Shown one piece after another: positions 1 through 8,171 of a DNA stretch of 11,372 nt (positions within the stretch are counted from its first letter, which is position 1; every line of letters begins with the position of its first letter). The notes under the pieces are model-generated. The model was not told the DNA's origin and ran no database searches. It saw only the letters and a program-made list of their open reading frames with translations. The DNA comes from Desulfuromonadaceae bacterium (lineage in GTDB: Bacteria; Desulfobacterota; Desulfuromonadia; Desulfuromonadales; SZUA-540), in NCBI GenBank assembly GCA_003250235.1, contig QKGY01000315.1, positions 1-11,372 of the forward strand, given 5' to 3'. Position numbers and translations under genes: made by a program.

Positions 1-2264
1 CTCCGGGACAGGGATCGATAGCGCGATTCCTCCTGTTTGGCGACAACCACCGTCGATTTGCAGCGATTGGCAACCTGATCCGGTATCCTGCCGAGCAGGT
101 GATCCTTCTCCACCCAGTCCCGCGATGACCCGATGACAAGGATGTTGGCGCGGTTCGCTTCCTGAATCAAGGTCTGGACCACATCCTCGACCGCAAGGAT
201 TTCCATCTCCAGCCTCTCAAGGGGGAAGGTTTCCTCCACGGTCTGTCTGACCCCTTCGAACCAGTCCCGTATCTGCTCCTGCGGCATTGTCCCTGTATCC
301 AGCGTCACCACCCGCAGGTTGGCATCAAAACCTTTTGCCAGCGACAGCGCCGTTGAGACGGTTAACGCTTCGCGAATCCCGGGACTGACCGCCAGGACAA
401 TCCGTTCCACCGCCTCCGGAATTCCCCGGTCCCGCACGAGCAGCACGTGCGTCGGCGAGCCACGCAAAACGGCGTCGGCAACGCTGCCACGCAGCTTCTT
501 CTCATGCACATGCCCCCGCCATCCAAGCACCATAACCTCCACATCCTTTTCTTGCGCCAGACCCGTAAGAACGTGGGAAATCGAGTGGCCGACGGCCACC
601 ATGGAATGAAGGGTTGTTTGCGTTTTTTTGGCGAAACGCTCCAGCTTTGCAACCAGATCCCCCGCACGAGCCGTCTGACCGGCACCGGCACTCAAGGATG
701 TCTGCCTGGGCAGCTGCACAACATGAACGGCGACAAGGTTTGCGCTCCAAGCCCGTGCCAAAGCCCCACCCACGCGAAGCTCCGCTTCCTCGACGGCCTC
801 TTCGGATACGGCTACCAGAACTCTCTTTCCGGATGTCTGCAGAGTCCGCCGCACCAGTCTGGATCGGGCGATAACGGGTTCCTCGGCCTGCAGCAAGCGC
901 TTCCGCATAAAAACCCAGAAAAAAATCGTTCCGATGGCGATCCAGCCGACAGCGATAAACCAGGCTCTTGGGCTGAACCGAAAGAGATAAACCGCCAGAA
1001 AACCCTGCATGAGAACCCCCAGGATCGGCACCCAGGGATACATAGGCAGCAGATAGCCATAATTCAAACGGTCCCGATAGTCGCGACGGATCTTCAATAC
1101 CGCCATGTTGACCTGAATGAACAGCAGTAAAAACATCACGTCTGCGGCTGTGGCAACTTCCTCGATGGGGATGAGCAAAACCATCATGAGGATAATGACG
1201 CCGGTTCCGCCCAGCGCGACATAGGGTGTTCGGTTTTCAGGATGAATCTTCGCAAAGACCGTCGGCAGAGACCTGTCCCGCCCCATGGCATAGGACACCC
1301 GTGTCGAGGAAAACGTGGTTGCGTTCAATGCCGACAGGGTTGACAGCAATCCGCCAAGAAGCAGCACGAACGAACCGTAAGGCATAAATTGGGCGGCCGC
1401 TTTCACCAGCCCCAGCTCCTTATATTCGCCCAGGAACTGCCATGTCGGGCCGGCGCTCTGTATGGCGCCCAGAGACGCAACCCCGACCAGGATGTAAATC
1501 GGTACCACGATCAGGAGAGACCAGAATACCGCCCGAGGGATGCTGCGCCGCGGATTTTCAACCTCTTCACCGGCCTGAACGATAATTTCATAGCCTTCAA
1601 AGGCGATAAAGGTAAAGCCCATGGCCATAAAAACGGCGCCGAACCCTTTTGGGAAAAAGGGGTCGAACGGGGCCAACGGAACCGGTCGATGCCCCACGGC
1701 CCAGAGGCCGAACGCCACGAATAACCCGATTACGACCAGCTTGGCGAGCGTAATGATGTTGCCCGCCGCACCGGTTTCAGAGGTACCGCGATAATTGATA
1801 TAGAGAAAAACAAGGACAACCAGAACGGCCAATCCTTTTTCCACGAAACCGTTCGCCACACCCTGGGGCAAGGGAACTCCCAGGTTTTTCAGCATCAGCG
1901 CACAATAGGATCCAAAGCCCAGAGCATAGAGGGCCCCGGCAACGGCATGGGAAAACCAGGACATCCATCCGGCAATAAACCCCTGAGAATGCCCAAACGC
2001 TTCTTTGATCCAAAGGTAGCCGCCACCCGACTCCGGAATCGCCGAACCGAGTTCCGCATAAACCATGGCGGTGAAGAGCGTGACAACCCCGTTGAGTGCA
2101 AAGGCCAGCAGCAGAGCCGGGCCCGCCGTGCCTGCCGCGACACCGGTAAGGACGAAGATACCGGCTCCGATCATCGCCCCCACTCCGATCATGGTAATAT
2201 CGAACTCGGAAAGATCGCGGCTCAGATAGGATTGTTCAACTTCGATAACCGGCTTGTCTTTCAT
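1..2264 (-). CDS. APC-superfamily amino-acid permease with C-terminal universal stress protein domains (partial, 3' end outside window)
   Basis: Probable inner-membrane amino-acid/polyamine-type transporter fused to a cytosolic regulatory tail. I translated this frame by hand: it is open for 754 residues from the ATG at 2264 to the window edge. Residues about 20-455 hold roughly a dozen hydrophobic segments. The APC signature GAMIGAGIF (29-37) marks the broken first helix that binds substrate in this fold, and ELGSAIPESGGGY (71-83) is also typical. Residues about 478-612 form a UspA-like domain ending in the nucleotide-loop pattern G-WR-G-8 residues-GS (581-593). Residues about 620-745 look like a second Usp repeat whose loop (GSSRDWVEKDHLLGRI) is degenerate. 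Permease-Usp fusions are known in bacteria and archaea; the Usp part is thought to sense ATP/AMP or stress. The start overlaps the stop of the upstream 46-codon gene, so translation is probably coupled. The substrate cannot be told from sequence. Confidence 0.9.
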   Translation of the reverse strand, partial: MKDKPVIEVEQSYLSRDLSEFDITMIGVGAMIGAGIFVLTGVAAGTAGPALLLAFALNGVVTLFTAMVYAELGSAIPESGGGYLWIKEAFGHSQGFIAGWMSWFSHAVAGALYALGFGSYCALMLKNLGVPLPQGVANGFVEKGLAVLVVLVFLYINYRGTSETGAAGNIITLAKLVVIGLFVAFGLWAVGHRPVPLAPFDPFFPKGFGAVFMAMGFTFIAFEGYEIIVQAGEEVENPRRSIPRAVFWSLLIVVPIYILVGVASLGAIQSAGPTWQFLGEYKELGLVKAAAQFMPYGSFVLLLGGLLSTLSALNATTFSSTRVSYAMGRDRSLPTVFAKIHPENRTPYVALGGTGVIILMMVLLIPIEEVATAADVMFLLLFIQVNMAVLKIRRDYRDRLNYGYLLPMYPWVPILGVLMQGFLAVYLFRFSPRAWFIAVGWIAIGTIFFWVFMRKRLLQAEEPVIARSRLVRRTLQTSGKRVLVAVSEEAVEEAELRVGGALARAWSANLVAVHVVQLPRQTSLSAGAGQTARAGDLVAKLERFAKKTQTTLHSMVAVGHSISHVLTGLAQEKDVEVMVLGWRGHVHEKKLRGSVADAVLRGSPTHVLLVRDRGIPEAVERIVLAVSPGIREALTVSTALSLAKGFDANLRVVTLDTGTMPQEQIRDWFEGVRQTVEETFPLERLEMEILAVEDVVQTLIQEANRANILVIGSSRDWVEKDHLLGRIPDQVANRCKSTVVVAKQEESRYRSLSR

Positions 2265-2401
2265 TTTTTATCCGACGGAGAATGGTTATTCAGGGCCCGA
2301 TCCACCTGTTCGATGGTGCGATCGACACGCTTGATCTGGAGCAAAATCCAGATAACCATGAGCACGAGGGCGGCAACAGTGAGGAAAAACCCAAGGAACA
2401 T
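2261..2401 (-). CDS. 46-residue single-span membrane protein, translationally coupled to the permease
   Basis: Small reading frame starting MFLGFFLTVAAL and ending HSPSDKK. Residues 2-23 are one continuous hydrophobic helix (FLGFF...IWILLQ). Residues 24-46 are charged and amphipathic (KRVDRTIEQVDRAL), possibly a short coiled coil. GGAGAG (2405-2410) stands a few bases before the ATG, a good ribosome binding site. The TGA stop (2263-2261) overlaps the permease ATG as ATGA, a classic coupling arrangement. Positive residues just after the helix suggest N-out or re-entrant N-terminus with the tail in the cytoplasm. It may be an accessory subunit or stabiliser of the permease; that is inference from overlap and shared membrane location. 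I do not recognise a family. It could be chance coding, but start, Shine-Dalgarno, helix and overlap all agree. Confidence 0.75.
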   Translation of the reverse strand: MFLGFFLTVAALVLMVIWILLQIKRVDRTIEQVDRALNNHSPSDKK

Positions 2402-2435
2402 AAACTCTCCGGGCAAAAGGCAATGATCTTGATAA

Positions 2436-2465
2436 ACTATAACAGACTTTATTCCGGGACTTCGA
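2436..2465 (-). promoter_or_regulatory. Weak sigma70-type promoter candidate for the small protein-permease operon
   Basis: On the minus strand TATAGT (2441-2436) matches the -10 consensus at 5 of 6 positions. An 18-base spacer separates it from TCGAAG (2465-2460), which matches the -35 at only 3 of 6. It lies about 35 bases before the small gene's ATG. The -35 is poor, so an activator or another sigma factor may be involved. Confidence 0.3.
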
Positions 2466-2468
2466 AGC

Positions 2469-2515
2469 GCTCCGAGAAGATCGTCTTCTCAGACCTAGCC
2501 TACGGTCCTCGGAGC
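2469..2515. repeat. Nested inverted repeats (possible RNA hairpin or regulator site)
   Basis: GCTCCGAG (2469-2476) pairs perfectly with CTCGGAGC (2508-2515). Overlapping its left arm is a second perfect pair, GAGAAGA (2474-2480) with TCTTCTC (2484-2490) around a TCG loop. Because the two stems share GAG, they are mutually exclusive alternatives if transcribed. No T-run follows on either strand, so a simple terminator is unlikely. If the permease message starts at the candidate at 2436, this lies upstream of it and would act as DNA. Confidence 0.55.
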
Positions 2516-2533
2516 CAAAACCAACTCGGACAT

Positions 2534-2548
2534 CCTATCGGGAATAGG
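2534..2548. repeat. Short inverted repeat CCTAT/ATAGG
   Basis: CCTAT (2534-2538) and ATAGG (2544-2548) are perfect five-base arms around CGGGA, just right of the larger nested repeats. Five-base arms can occur by chance; it is noted because of the clustering. Confidence 0.3.
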
Positions 2549-2636
2549 TTCTTCTGCCTTTAAAATCCCTTATTTACCCGCACCAAAAACTCACGACGTT
2601 TGGACTCCCATGCACCACAGTCTCCAGTGAGCCGGC

Positions 2637-2665
2637 TTGACAATTGTGACCCCCTGTGATTATTT
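2637..2665 (+). promoter_or_regulatory. Probable perR promoter
   Basis: A perfect -35 TTGACA (2637-2642) is followed by 17 bases and TTATTT (2660-2665), a poor -10 partly rescued by a TG one base upstream (extended -10). An alternative -10, TATTTG, uses an 18-base spacer. The near-palindrome around ACAATTGT (2641-2648) overlaps the -35 and could be a binding site. Transcription would begin near 2672, about 40 bases before the start codon. Confidence 0.5.
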
Positions 2666-2691
2666 GTAGACATCCGTTTTCCTGATTATTT
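2657..2691 (+). promoter_or_regulatory. Direct TGATTATTT repeats, candidate autoregulatory half-sites of PerR
   Basis: TGATTATTT occurs at 2657-2665 and again at 2683-2691, 26 bases apart, flanking the expected start of transcription of perR. The seven-base core TGATTAT also forms the right arm (read on the minus strand) of the palindrome before katG. This suggests the same protein reads both places, though here the sites are direct rather than inverted repeats and the region is AT-rich. Confidence 0.35.
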
Positions 2692-2709
2692 TTCGTTATT
2701 GGTGGCCCT

Positions 2710-3147
2710 GTGAACAATCCTCAACAACGTCTGGATGACATTCTCAAAAAACTGCGACAGCGTGAATTCCGGATCACACCTCAACGGATTGCCATCCTGC
2801 AGGCCTTTGTCAGTACCGACATCCATCCGAGCGTTGAATATGTCTATAACCAGGTAAAAATCACGTTTCCTACCACCAGCCTCGCCACGGTCTACAAGAC
2901 CGTCACCCTGCTCAAGGAAATAGGGGAAATCCTAGAGATCGGCTTCCCCGATGGACGCAACCGTTACGACGGCAACAAGCCGTATCCCCACCCGCACCTG
3001 ATCTGTACCCGATGTCACCGCATCATTGATCCGGACGTCAGCCTGCTTGACCGGCTTACGTCCGAGGTGGCCCAGGCAACGGGGTACCAGATCACCTCCC
3101 ATCAGGTTGAACTCTTCGGCGTTTGTCCCGTCTGCCAGAAGAAATAA
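2710..3147 (+). CDS. perR: Fur-family transcriptional regulator, PerR-like peroxide sensor
   Basis: Predicted DNA-binding metalloregulator of 145 residues, the usual family length. Residues 1-88 form the winged helix, with RITPQR (21-26) and SLATVYKTV (57-65) typical of recognition-helix regions. Structural zinc cysteines are CTRC (99-102) and CPVC (139-142). Aligned by eye to Bacillus subtilis PerR, the five iron/manganese ligands are all present: H39, D87, H94, H96 and D107. The aspartate at D107 (Glu in Fur) is the feature linked with peroxide sensing by iron-catalysed histidine oxidation. The start is GTG at 2710 with GGTGG four bases upstream; no in-frame ATG is near, and an ATT at 2698 is a less likely alternative. 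It sits just upstream of katG on the same strand, behind a Per-box-like site, so katG control by this protein is the natural reading. A Fur, Zur or Nur role is less likely from the ligands. Confidence 0.85.
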   Translation: MNNPQQRLDDILKKLRQREFRITPQRIAILQAFVSTDIHPSVEYVYNQVKITFPTTSLATVYKTVTLLKEIGEILEIGFPDGRNRYDGNKPYPHPHLICTRCHRIIDPDVSLLDRLTSEVAQATGYQITSHQVELFGVCPVCQKK

Positions 3148-3162
3148 CCCCGTATTTTTTTT

Positions 3163-3184
3163 GATTGCTTATGGATAATCATTC
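3163..3184. promoter_or_regulatory. Per/Fur-box-like operator upstream of katG
   Basis: A 10-2-10 inverted repeat: GATTGCTTAT (3163-3172), GG, ATAATCATTC (3175-3184), with 8 of 10 positions paired and a perfect TTAT-GG-ATAA core. The 19 bases 3168-3186 match the classical Fur box (GATAATGATAATCATTATC) at 14 positions by my count, which is also the kind of AT-rich palindrome PerR binds. It ends ten bases before the katG -35, close enough to interfere with RNA polymerase. Confidence 0.65.
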
Positions 3185-3194
3185 TCTTTTAATA

Positions 3195-3222
3195 TTGACA
3201 AACCAACAACGCCTGTTAGAAG
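3195..3222 (+). promoter_or_regulatory. katG promoter
   Basis: A perfect -35 TTGACA (3195-3200), a 16-base spacer and TAGAAG (3217-3222, 4 of 6) preceded by the extended -10 dinucleotide TG (3214-3215). Initiation would be near 3229, giving an untranslated leader of about 160 bases before the chosen start of katG. The leader itself shows no clear riboswitch or attenuator. Confidence 0.6.
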
Positions 3223-3376
3223 TAAAAACACATCACATTCACCCCGTGTCCTTAACAGGAAATTTCCGCCGGCAAAGAAAGGCGACAAAGTGAAAATCCC
3301 AAAATAGGATCATGGATCGATACGGCATAAGGGTAAGGCCGCCTCACAACCAGTCATGAACGAATCCATAGACGAT

Positions 3377-3381
3377 AGGAG
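3377..3381 (+). promoter_or_regulatory. Ribosome binding site that fixes the katG start
   Basis: AGGAG stands seven bases before the ATG at 3389. The in-frame upstream ATG at 3356 has no comparable site, and the downstream start gives the normal KatG N-terminus (MSENSKCPVTG). Confidence 0.8.
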
Positions 3382-3388
3382 AAACGTT

Positions 3389-5599
<2,211 letters not shown>

Positions 5600-5624
5600 T
5601 CGAACCAAACCAGATCGCACGTTG

Positions 5625-5666
5625 AAAATAAAAAGGGTCAGCTCTGGAGCTGACCCTTTTTATTTT
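5625..5666. terminator. Bidirectional rho-independent terminator between convergent katG and qorB
   Basis: Perfect 19-base arms 5625-5643 and 5648-5666 enclose the loop CTGG. The GC core GGGTCAGCT/AGCTGACCC is flanked by A-rich sequence on the left and T-rich on the right, so each strand gives a stable hairpin followed by a U-rich run. It begins 26 bases after the katG stop and lies about 64 bases beyond the qorB stop. Confidence 0.95.
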
Positions 5667-5729
5667 GGTGCTACCCCCGGATAGTCGCTGGGCACCAAAG
5701 GGAGTTATCCGCATGTCTTCGCGGGTGCC

Positions 5730-6596
5730 TTATGAGGCAAGCGCCGCTTTGACCACATCGGCCAGCGGCGTGGTCGGTCGCCCGATCAGTCGGCTTAGCG
5801 TATGGCTATCATCAAACAATGCCCCTTTCGACGCACCGACATCGGAATCGGCCAGTAGAGCCGCTACCGGCTCGGGCAGTCCCGCCCCCATGAGGACTTT
5901 GCGATACTCCTCTTCCGGCATATCCTTGTAGACAATGTTTTTGCCGGATTGGCGCGACACTTCTGCGGCAAATTCCTGCAGGGAATACGACTCATCTCCG
6001 GCCAGTTCGTAAATCTTCCCGCTCTGATCATCCTTGGAGGTCAGGACGACGGCCGCAGCCTCAGCGTAATCGCTCCGCGCCGCTGAGGAGATCCTGCCCT
6101 CCTTGGCACTGCCAAGGAAAACCCCGTGCGCCAGGGCCGGCGGAATAGACGCTGCGTAGTTCTCCGTGTACCAGCCGTTGCGCAGTACGACAAACGGAAC
6201 TCCGGAGGCCTTGAGTGCCTGTTCAGTCTGACGATGTTCTTCGGCAAGCCCAAGCACAGATTCGCTCGCATGCAGGACACTGGTATAGACGATCAAGCGG
6301 ACCTGCGCTTTTTTGGCGGCATCGATTATGTTTCCGTGCTGGGAGGCACGTTGACCGATTTCACTGGACGAAATCAGCAGCAGTTTGTCGATGCCCTTGA
6401 ATGCCGCCGTAAGGGTTGACGGCTTGGCATAATCGATTTCGCGCACCTCGACCCCCTTCGCAGCGAGATCCTCGGCTTTGCTTGTCATTCTTGCCCCGGC
6501 GACAATCTGCGATGCCGGGATCTTTTTCAACAGAGCTTCTACAGTCAGATGGCCGAGTTGGCCACTGGCTCCGGTGACAAAAATCTTGTCTGACAT
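5730..6596 (-). CDS. qorB: NAD(P)H:quinone oxidoreductase 2 (QOR2/YtfG family, NmrA-like)
   Basis: Predicted soluble cytoplasmic NADPH-dependent quinone reductase of 288 residues, close in length to Escherichia coli YtfG/QorB. The Rossmann dinucleotide motif is VTGASGQLG (7-15). Strongly family-like blocks are LLLISSSEIGQRASQH, RNGWYTENY, KIYELAGD and LADSDVGASKGALFDDS, which I recognise from E. coli QorB. The ATG at 6596 is chosen because GGAAGGAG lies just upstream and the protein then starts MSDKIFVTG; the frame stays open to 6689 but the added residues have no family resemblance. The divergent HxlR-type gene is the same pairing as ytfG-ytfH in E. coli. Two-electron quinone reduction would limit redox cycling and fits the neighbouring peroxide defence. 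Control by the HxlR protein is expected from the operators between them. Confidence 0.93.
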   Translation of the reverse strand: MSDKIFVTGASGQLGHLTVEALLKKIPASQIVAGARMTSKAEDLAAKGVEVREIDYAKPSTLTAAFKGIDKLLLISSSEIGQRASQHGNIIDAAKKAQVRLIVYTSVLHASESVLGLAEEHRQTEQALKASGVPFVVLRNGWYTENYAASIPPALAHGVFLGSAKEGRISSAARSDYAEAAAVVLTSKDDQSGKIYELAGDESYSLQEFAAEVSRQSGKNIVYKDMPEEEYRKVLMGAGLPEPVAALLADSDVGASKGALFDDSHTLSRLIGRPTTPLADVVKAALAS

Positions 6597-6616
6597 GTTA
6601 AACTCCTTCCGTGTTG

Positions 6617-6637
6617 CTAGTTTATTATAGAAACTAG
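6617..6637. promoter_or_regulatory. Inverted repeat over the qorB -10, candidate HxlR operator
   Basis: CTAGTTT (6617-6623) and AAACTAG (6631-6637) are perfect seven-base arms around a seven-base spacer. The qorB -10 lies inside it, so a bound dimer would block RNA polymerase. HxlR-family repressors bind this kind of short spaced palindrome. Confidence 0.65.
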
Positions 6638-6652
6638 GTGCTCTTTTGTTAT
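6624..6652 (-). promoter_or_regulatory. qorB promoter
   Basis: On the minus strand a perfect TATAAT (6629-6624) follows a 17-base spacer and ATAACA (6652-6647, 4 of 6 to TTGACA). Initiation would be near 6617, about 20 bases before the ATG. Confidence 0.6.
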
Positions 6653-6655
6653 AAG
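6628..6655 (+). promoter_or_regulatory. hxlR-family gene promoter candidate
   Basis: TAGAAA (6628-6633), a 16-base spacer and TATAAG (6650-6655, 5 of 6). It overlaps the divergent qorB promoter almost completely, so the two genes would compete for polymerase and be controlled together. Confidence 0.4.
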
Positions 6656-6674
6656 ATATCTTCAACGCACCTAG
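6634..6674. promoter_or_regulatory. Second inverted repeat between qorB and the HxlR gene
   Basis: CTAGGTGC (6634-6641) and GCACCTAG (6667-6674) are perfect eight-base arms separated by 25 bases. The left arm shares CTAG with the right arm of the neighbouring repeat. The arms lie on either side of the presumed -35 of qorB and -10 of the divergent gene. They could be a second operator allowing a DNA loop or two stacked dimers. Confidence 0.5.
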
Positions 6675-6736
6675 ATGACAAGAAGGCACTTTAAAGTTGG
6701 CTGGTTACTCCAAGGTGACCCACGAGGTAAATAACC

Positions 6737-7093
6737 ATGAAATGTGATGTTTACGCGAAGAATTGTCCCAGCCGAATGATACTCGACCGAATCTCCAACA
6801 AGTGGTCGATGCTGATCCTGAATCGCCTTCACGAAGAAACCGTTCGTTTCAACCAGTTGCGTCGCGAGATTGACGGGATATCGCAAAAGGTTTTGTCACA
6901 GACGCTGAAGAACCTCGAGCGGGATGGGCTGATCCGCCGGGAAGCCTTTCCGACGGTTCCGGTGACGGTCGAGTATTCCATAACCGAGCTCGGACGAACC
7001 CTCTCCGATACGGTTCACGTCCTGACCCATTGGGCCGAAGAACACTTCGACACCGTTGTTCAGTCCCAGCAGGCTTATGACGCAAGGAGTTAG
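6737..7093 (+). CDS. HxlR-family transcriptional regulator (YtfH/QorR-like, probable redox-sensing)
   Basis: Winged helix-turn-helix DNA-binding protein of 118 residues, normal for the family. The N-terminus CDVYAKNCPSRMILDRISNKW contains two cysteines, C3 and C10; C10 is in the CPSR position conserved in E. coli YtfH. Related proteins (QorR, YodB, HypR) sense quinones or electrophiles through an N-terminal cysteine. The block RFNQLRREIDGISQKVLSQT is the helix-turn-helix, followed by the wing at PVTVEYSITELG. The ATG at 6737 has GAGG nine bases upstream. It faces away from qorB across about 140 bases carrying two inverted repeats, so it likely represses both genes until its cysteine is oxidised or alkylated. 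The effector is inference. Confidence 0.88.
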   Translation: MKCDVYAKNCPSRMILDRISNKWSMLILNRLHEETVRFNQLRREIDGISQKVLSQTLKNLERDGLIRREAFPTVPVTVEYSITELGRTLSDTVHVLTHWAEEHFDTVVQSQQAYDARS

Positions 7094-7142
7094 TTTGAGC
7101 GATTCACAAAATCGGATTATTGAGAGAAGAAAACAAAAGGTG

Positions 7143-7159
7143 CGATCATGGTAGGATCG
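7143..7159 (+). terminator. Weak terminator-like hairpin after the HxlR gene
   Basis: CGATC (7143-7147) pairs with GATCG (7155-7159), followed by GCTTTATTTATTT. The stem is only five bases, so termination here is uncertain. The rest of 7094-7224 holds the palindrome ACCGCGCGGT (near 7187) and no gene. Confidence 0.3.
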
Positions 7160-7224
7160 AGCTTTATTTATTTGGCTCTCCGAACCGCGCGGTAGCGGGT
7201 CATGAAATCATGTCTCCCCGGAGG

Positions 7225-8076
7225 TTAGGCCGACAGGGGGGACGGAACCTTTCGGGCCCAACTGGAGTTGAAAAATGTCGCAGGGCGATAAATTGTGGCC
7301 AATTCGTCCACCGACATTGGGGTTCCGAGCAGAAACCCCTGCCCGACCGGGCAGCCTATCTCTTGCAAGAATTTTCGCTGCGATTCATTCTCAACCCCCT
7401 CGGCCACGGTCTCAAGCCCCATATGGCGGGCAAACATCAGAATCGCCTCCACAATCCTCTTCCCCTTCATACAGCGCGAGTCGGGAAGATCGCAGAGAAA
7501 GGTCCGGTCGAGTTTCAGCCGGTTGATCGGAAAGTACTTGAAGTGGCTCATCGAAGCATAACCAGAACCAAAGTCATCAAGCGCCAGAGATACCCCCATC
7601 TCGGAAAGCCTCTGCATGCTCTCCGCTGCTGTGGCTCGATTCTGAAAGATGGCACATTCGGTCAGTTCGAGCTCAAGCAAATGTGGATCCAGTCTCGTTT
7701 GCTTGAGGATGTTAGCGACGTCATCAACAAAGCCGGTGTCGGCGAAGTTGCTCGGAGACACATTCACCGCAACCCTTAGCGGTTTATACCCCCGTTTCTG
7801 CCAGGAAATATTTTGCAGGCAAGCCTGGTAGAGCACCCAGCGGGTAAATCGTTTCATCATTCCCGATTTTTCAGCGACATCAATAAACACCGTTGGTTCG
7901 ATGTTTCCATAGACGGGATGAGTCCAGCGTGCCAGAGCTTCCAGACCGACCAACTGCCGACTCGCGAGGTTCTGTTGAGGCTGATAAACCAGTCTGAGTT
8001 GTTCACTCTGAAGGGCTTTTTCCAACTCGTCGCTTAATGTGCTACAGAAATGCGAGTTCTCTATTGCAGGTTCCAC
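7225..8076 (-). CDS. Stand-alone EAL-domain cyclic-di-GMP phosphodiesterase
   Basis: Predicted cytoplasmic enzyme of 283 residues that hydrolyses c-di-GMP to pGpG. The single EAL domain covers about 18-262. Catalytic signatures are all visible: EALARW (46-51), NVSPSNF (105-111), ELTE (137-140), DDFGSGY (167-173), KLD (188-190), AEGVE (225-229) and QGFLLG (246-251). No GGDEF, PAS, receiver or membrane segment precedes it, unlike many members. Metal-binding and loop-6 residues (DDFGSG) are intact, so it should be active. The start is GTG at 8076, with AAAAGG eight bases upstream; no in-frame ATG is better placed. It follows the cytochrome operon on the same strand, 95 bases on and beyond a terminator, so it is probably an independent unit or reached only by read-through. 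Confidence 0.92.
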   Translation of the reverse strand: MEPAIENSHFCSTLSDELEKALQSEQLRLVYQPQQNLASRQLVGLEALARWTHPVYGNIEPTVFIDVAEKSGMMKRFTRWVLYQACLQNISWQKRGYKPLRVAVNVSPSNFADTGFVDDVANILKQTRLDPHLLELELTECAIFQNRATAAESMQRLSEMGVSLALDDFGSGYASMSHFKYFPINRLKLDRTFLCDLPDSRCMKGKRIVEAILMFARHMGLETVAEGVENESQRKFLQEIGCPVGQGFLLGTPMSVDELATIYRPATFFNSSWARKVPSPLSA

Positions 8077-8084
8077 AATAGTAA

Positions 8085-8097
8085 CCTTTTTGAAAGG
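8085..8097 (-). promoter_or_regulatory. Small hairpin covering the EAL gene ribosome binding site
   Basis: CCTTT (8085-8089) and AAAGG (8093-8097) are complementary around a three-base loop. On the transcript the AAAGG needed for ribosome binding would sit in the 3' arm. Five pairs, three of them A-U, is marginal, so this is only a candidate for translational control. Confidence 0.3.
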
Positions 8098-8118
8098 GGA
8101 AATAGTTGTGGTCGCGGC

Positions 8119-8156
8119 AAAAAGAGCAGCCGGGCCAAATAACCCGACTGCTCTTT
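8119..8156 (-). terminator. Rho-independent terminator of the cytochrome operon
   Basis: Fourteen-base arms 8121-8134 and 8143-8156 enclose an eight-base loop. The one non-Watson-Crick position is a G-U pair in the minus-strand RNA but a C-A mismatch in the plus-strand RNA, and a run of five U follows on the minus strand. It lies 15 bases after the stop of the 13-haem cytochrome gene. Confidence 0.9.
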
Positions 8157-8171
8157 CTTCAGGTACGACTG

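Larger units (their letters stand above)
2402..2709. other. Divergent intergenic region between the permease operon and perR
   Basis: About 308 bases without a gene. It holds a weak promoter candidate for the permease operon on the left, a set of nested inverted repeats in the middle (2469-2548), about 90 bases with nothing evident, and the perR promoter with repeated TGATTATTT motifs on the right. No RNA gene or riboswitch fold was recognised. Confidence 0.7.

Noticed and set aside
447..1130. 227-codon plus-strand frame
   Set aside because: Antisense to the permease-Usp gene, which reads through without interruption in one minus-strand frame and has clear family motifs.
2282..2563. 93-codon plus-strand frame in the permease-perR region
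   Set aside because: Overlaps the better-supported 46-codon minus gene and then runs through the inverted repeats; composition is not protein-like.
3312..3359. 15-residue frame ending with an ATGA overlap on an upstream in-frame ATG of katG
   Set aside because: Its AGGA is only two bases from the ATG, and the katG start at 3389 has a far better ribosome site, so a leader peptide is not supported.
5667..5729. GGTGC/GCACC inverted repeat after qorB
   Set aside because: Five-base arms with a long loop and no U-run; the adjacent 19-base-arm terminator already explains transcription ends.
6597..6689. N-terminal extension of qorB
   Set aside because: The added residues cross the promoter and operator and lack family similarity; the ATG at 6596 has a strong ribosome site.
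7120..7779. 219-codon plus-strand frame starting after the HxlR gene
   Set aside because: Mostly antisense to the EAL gene, with no domain and no convincing ribosome site.
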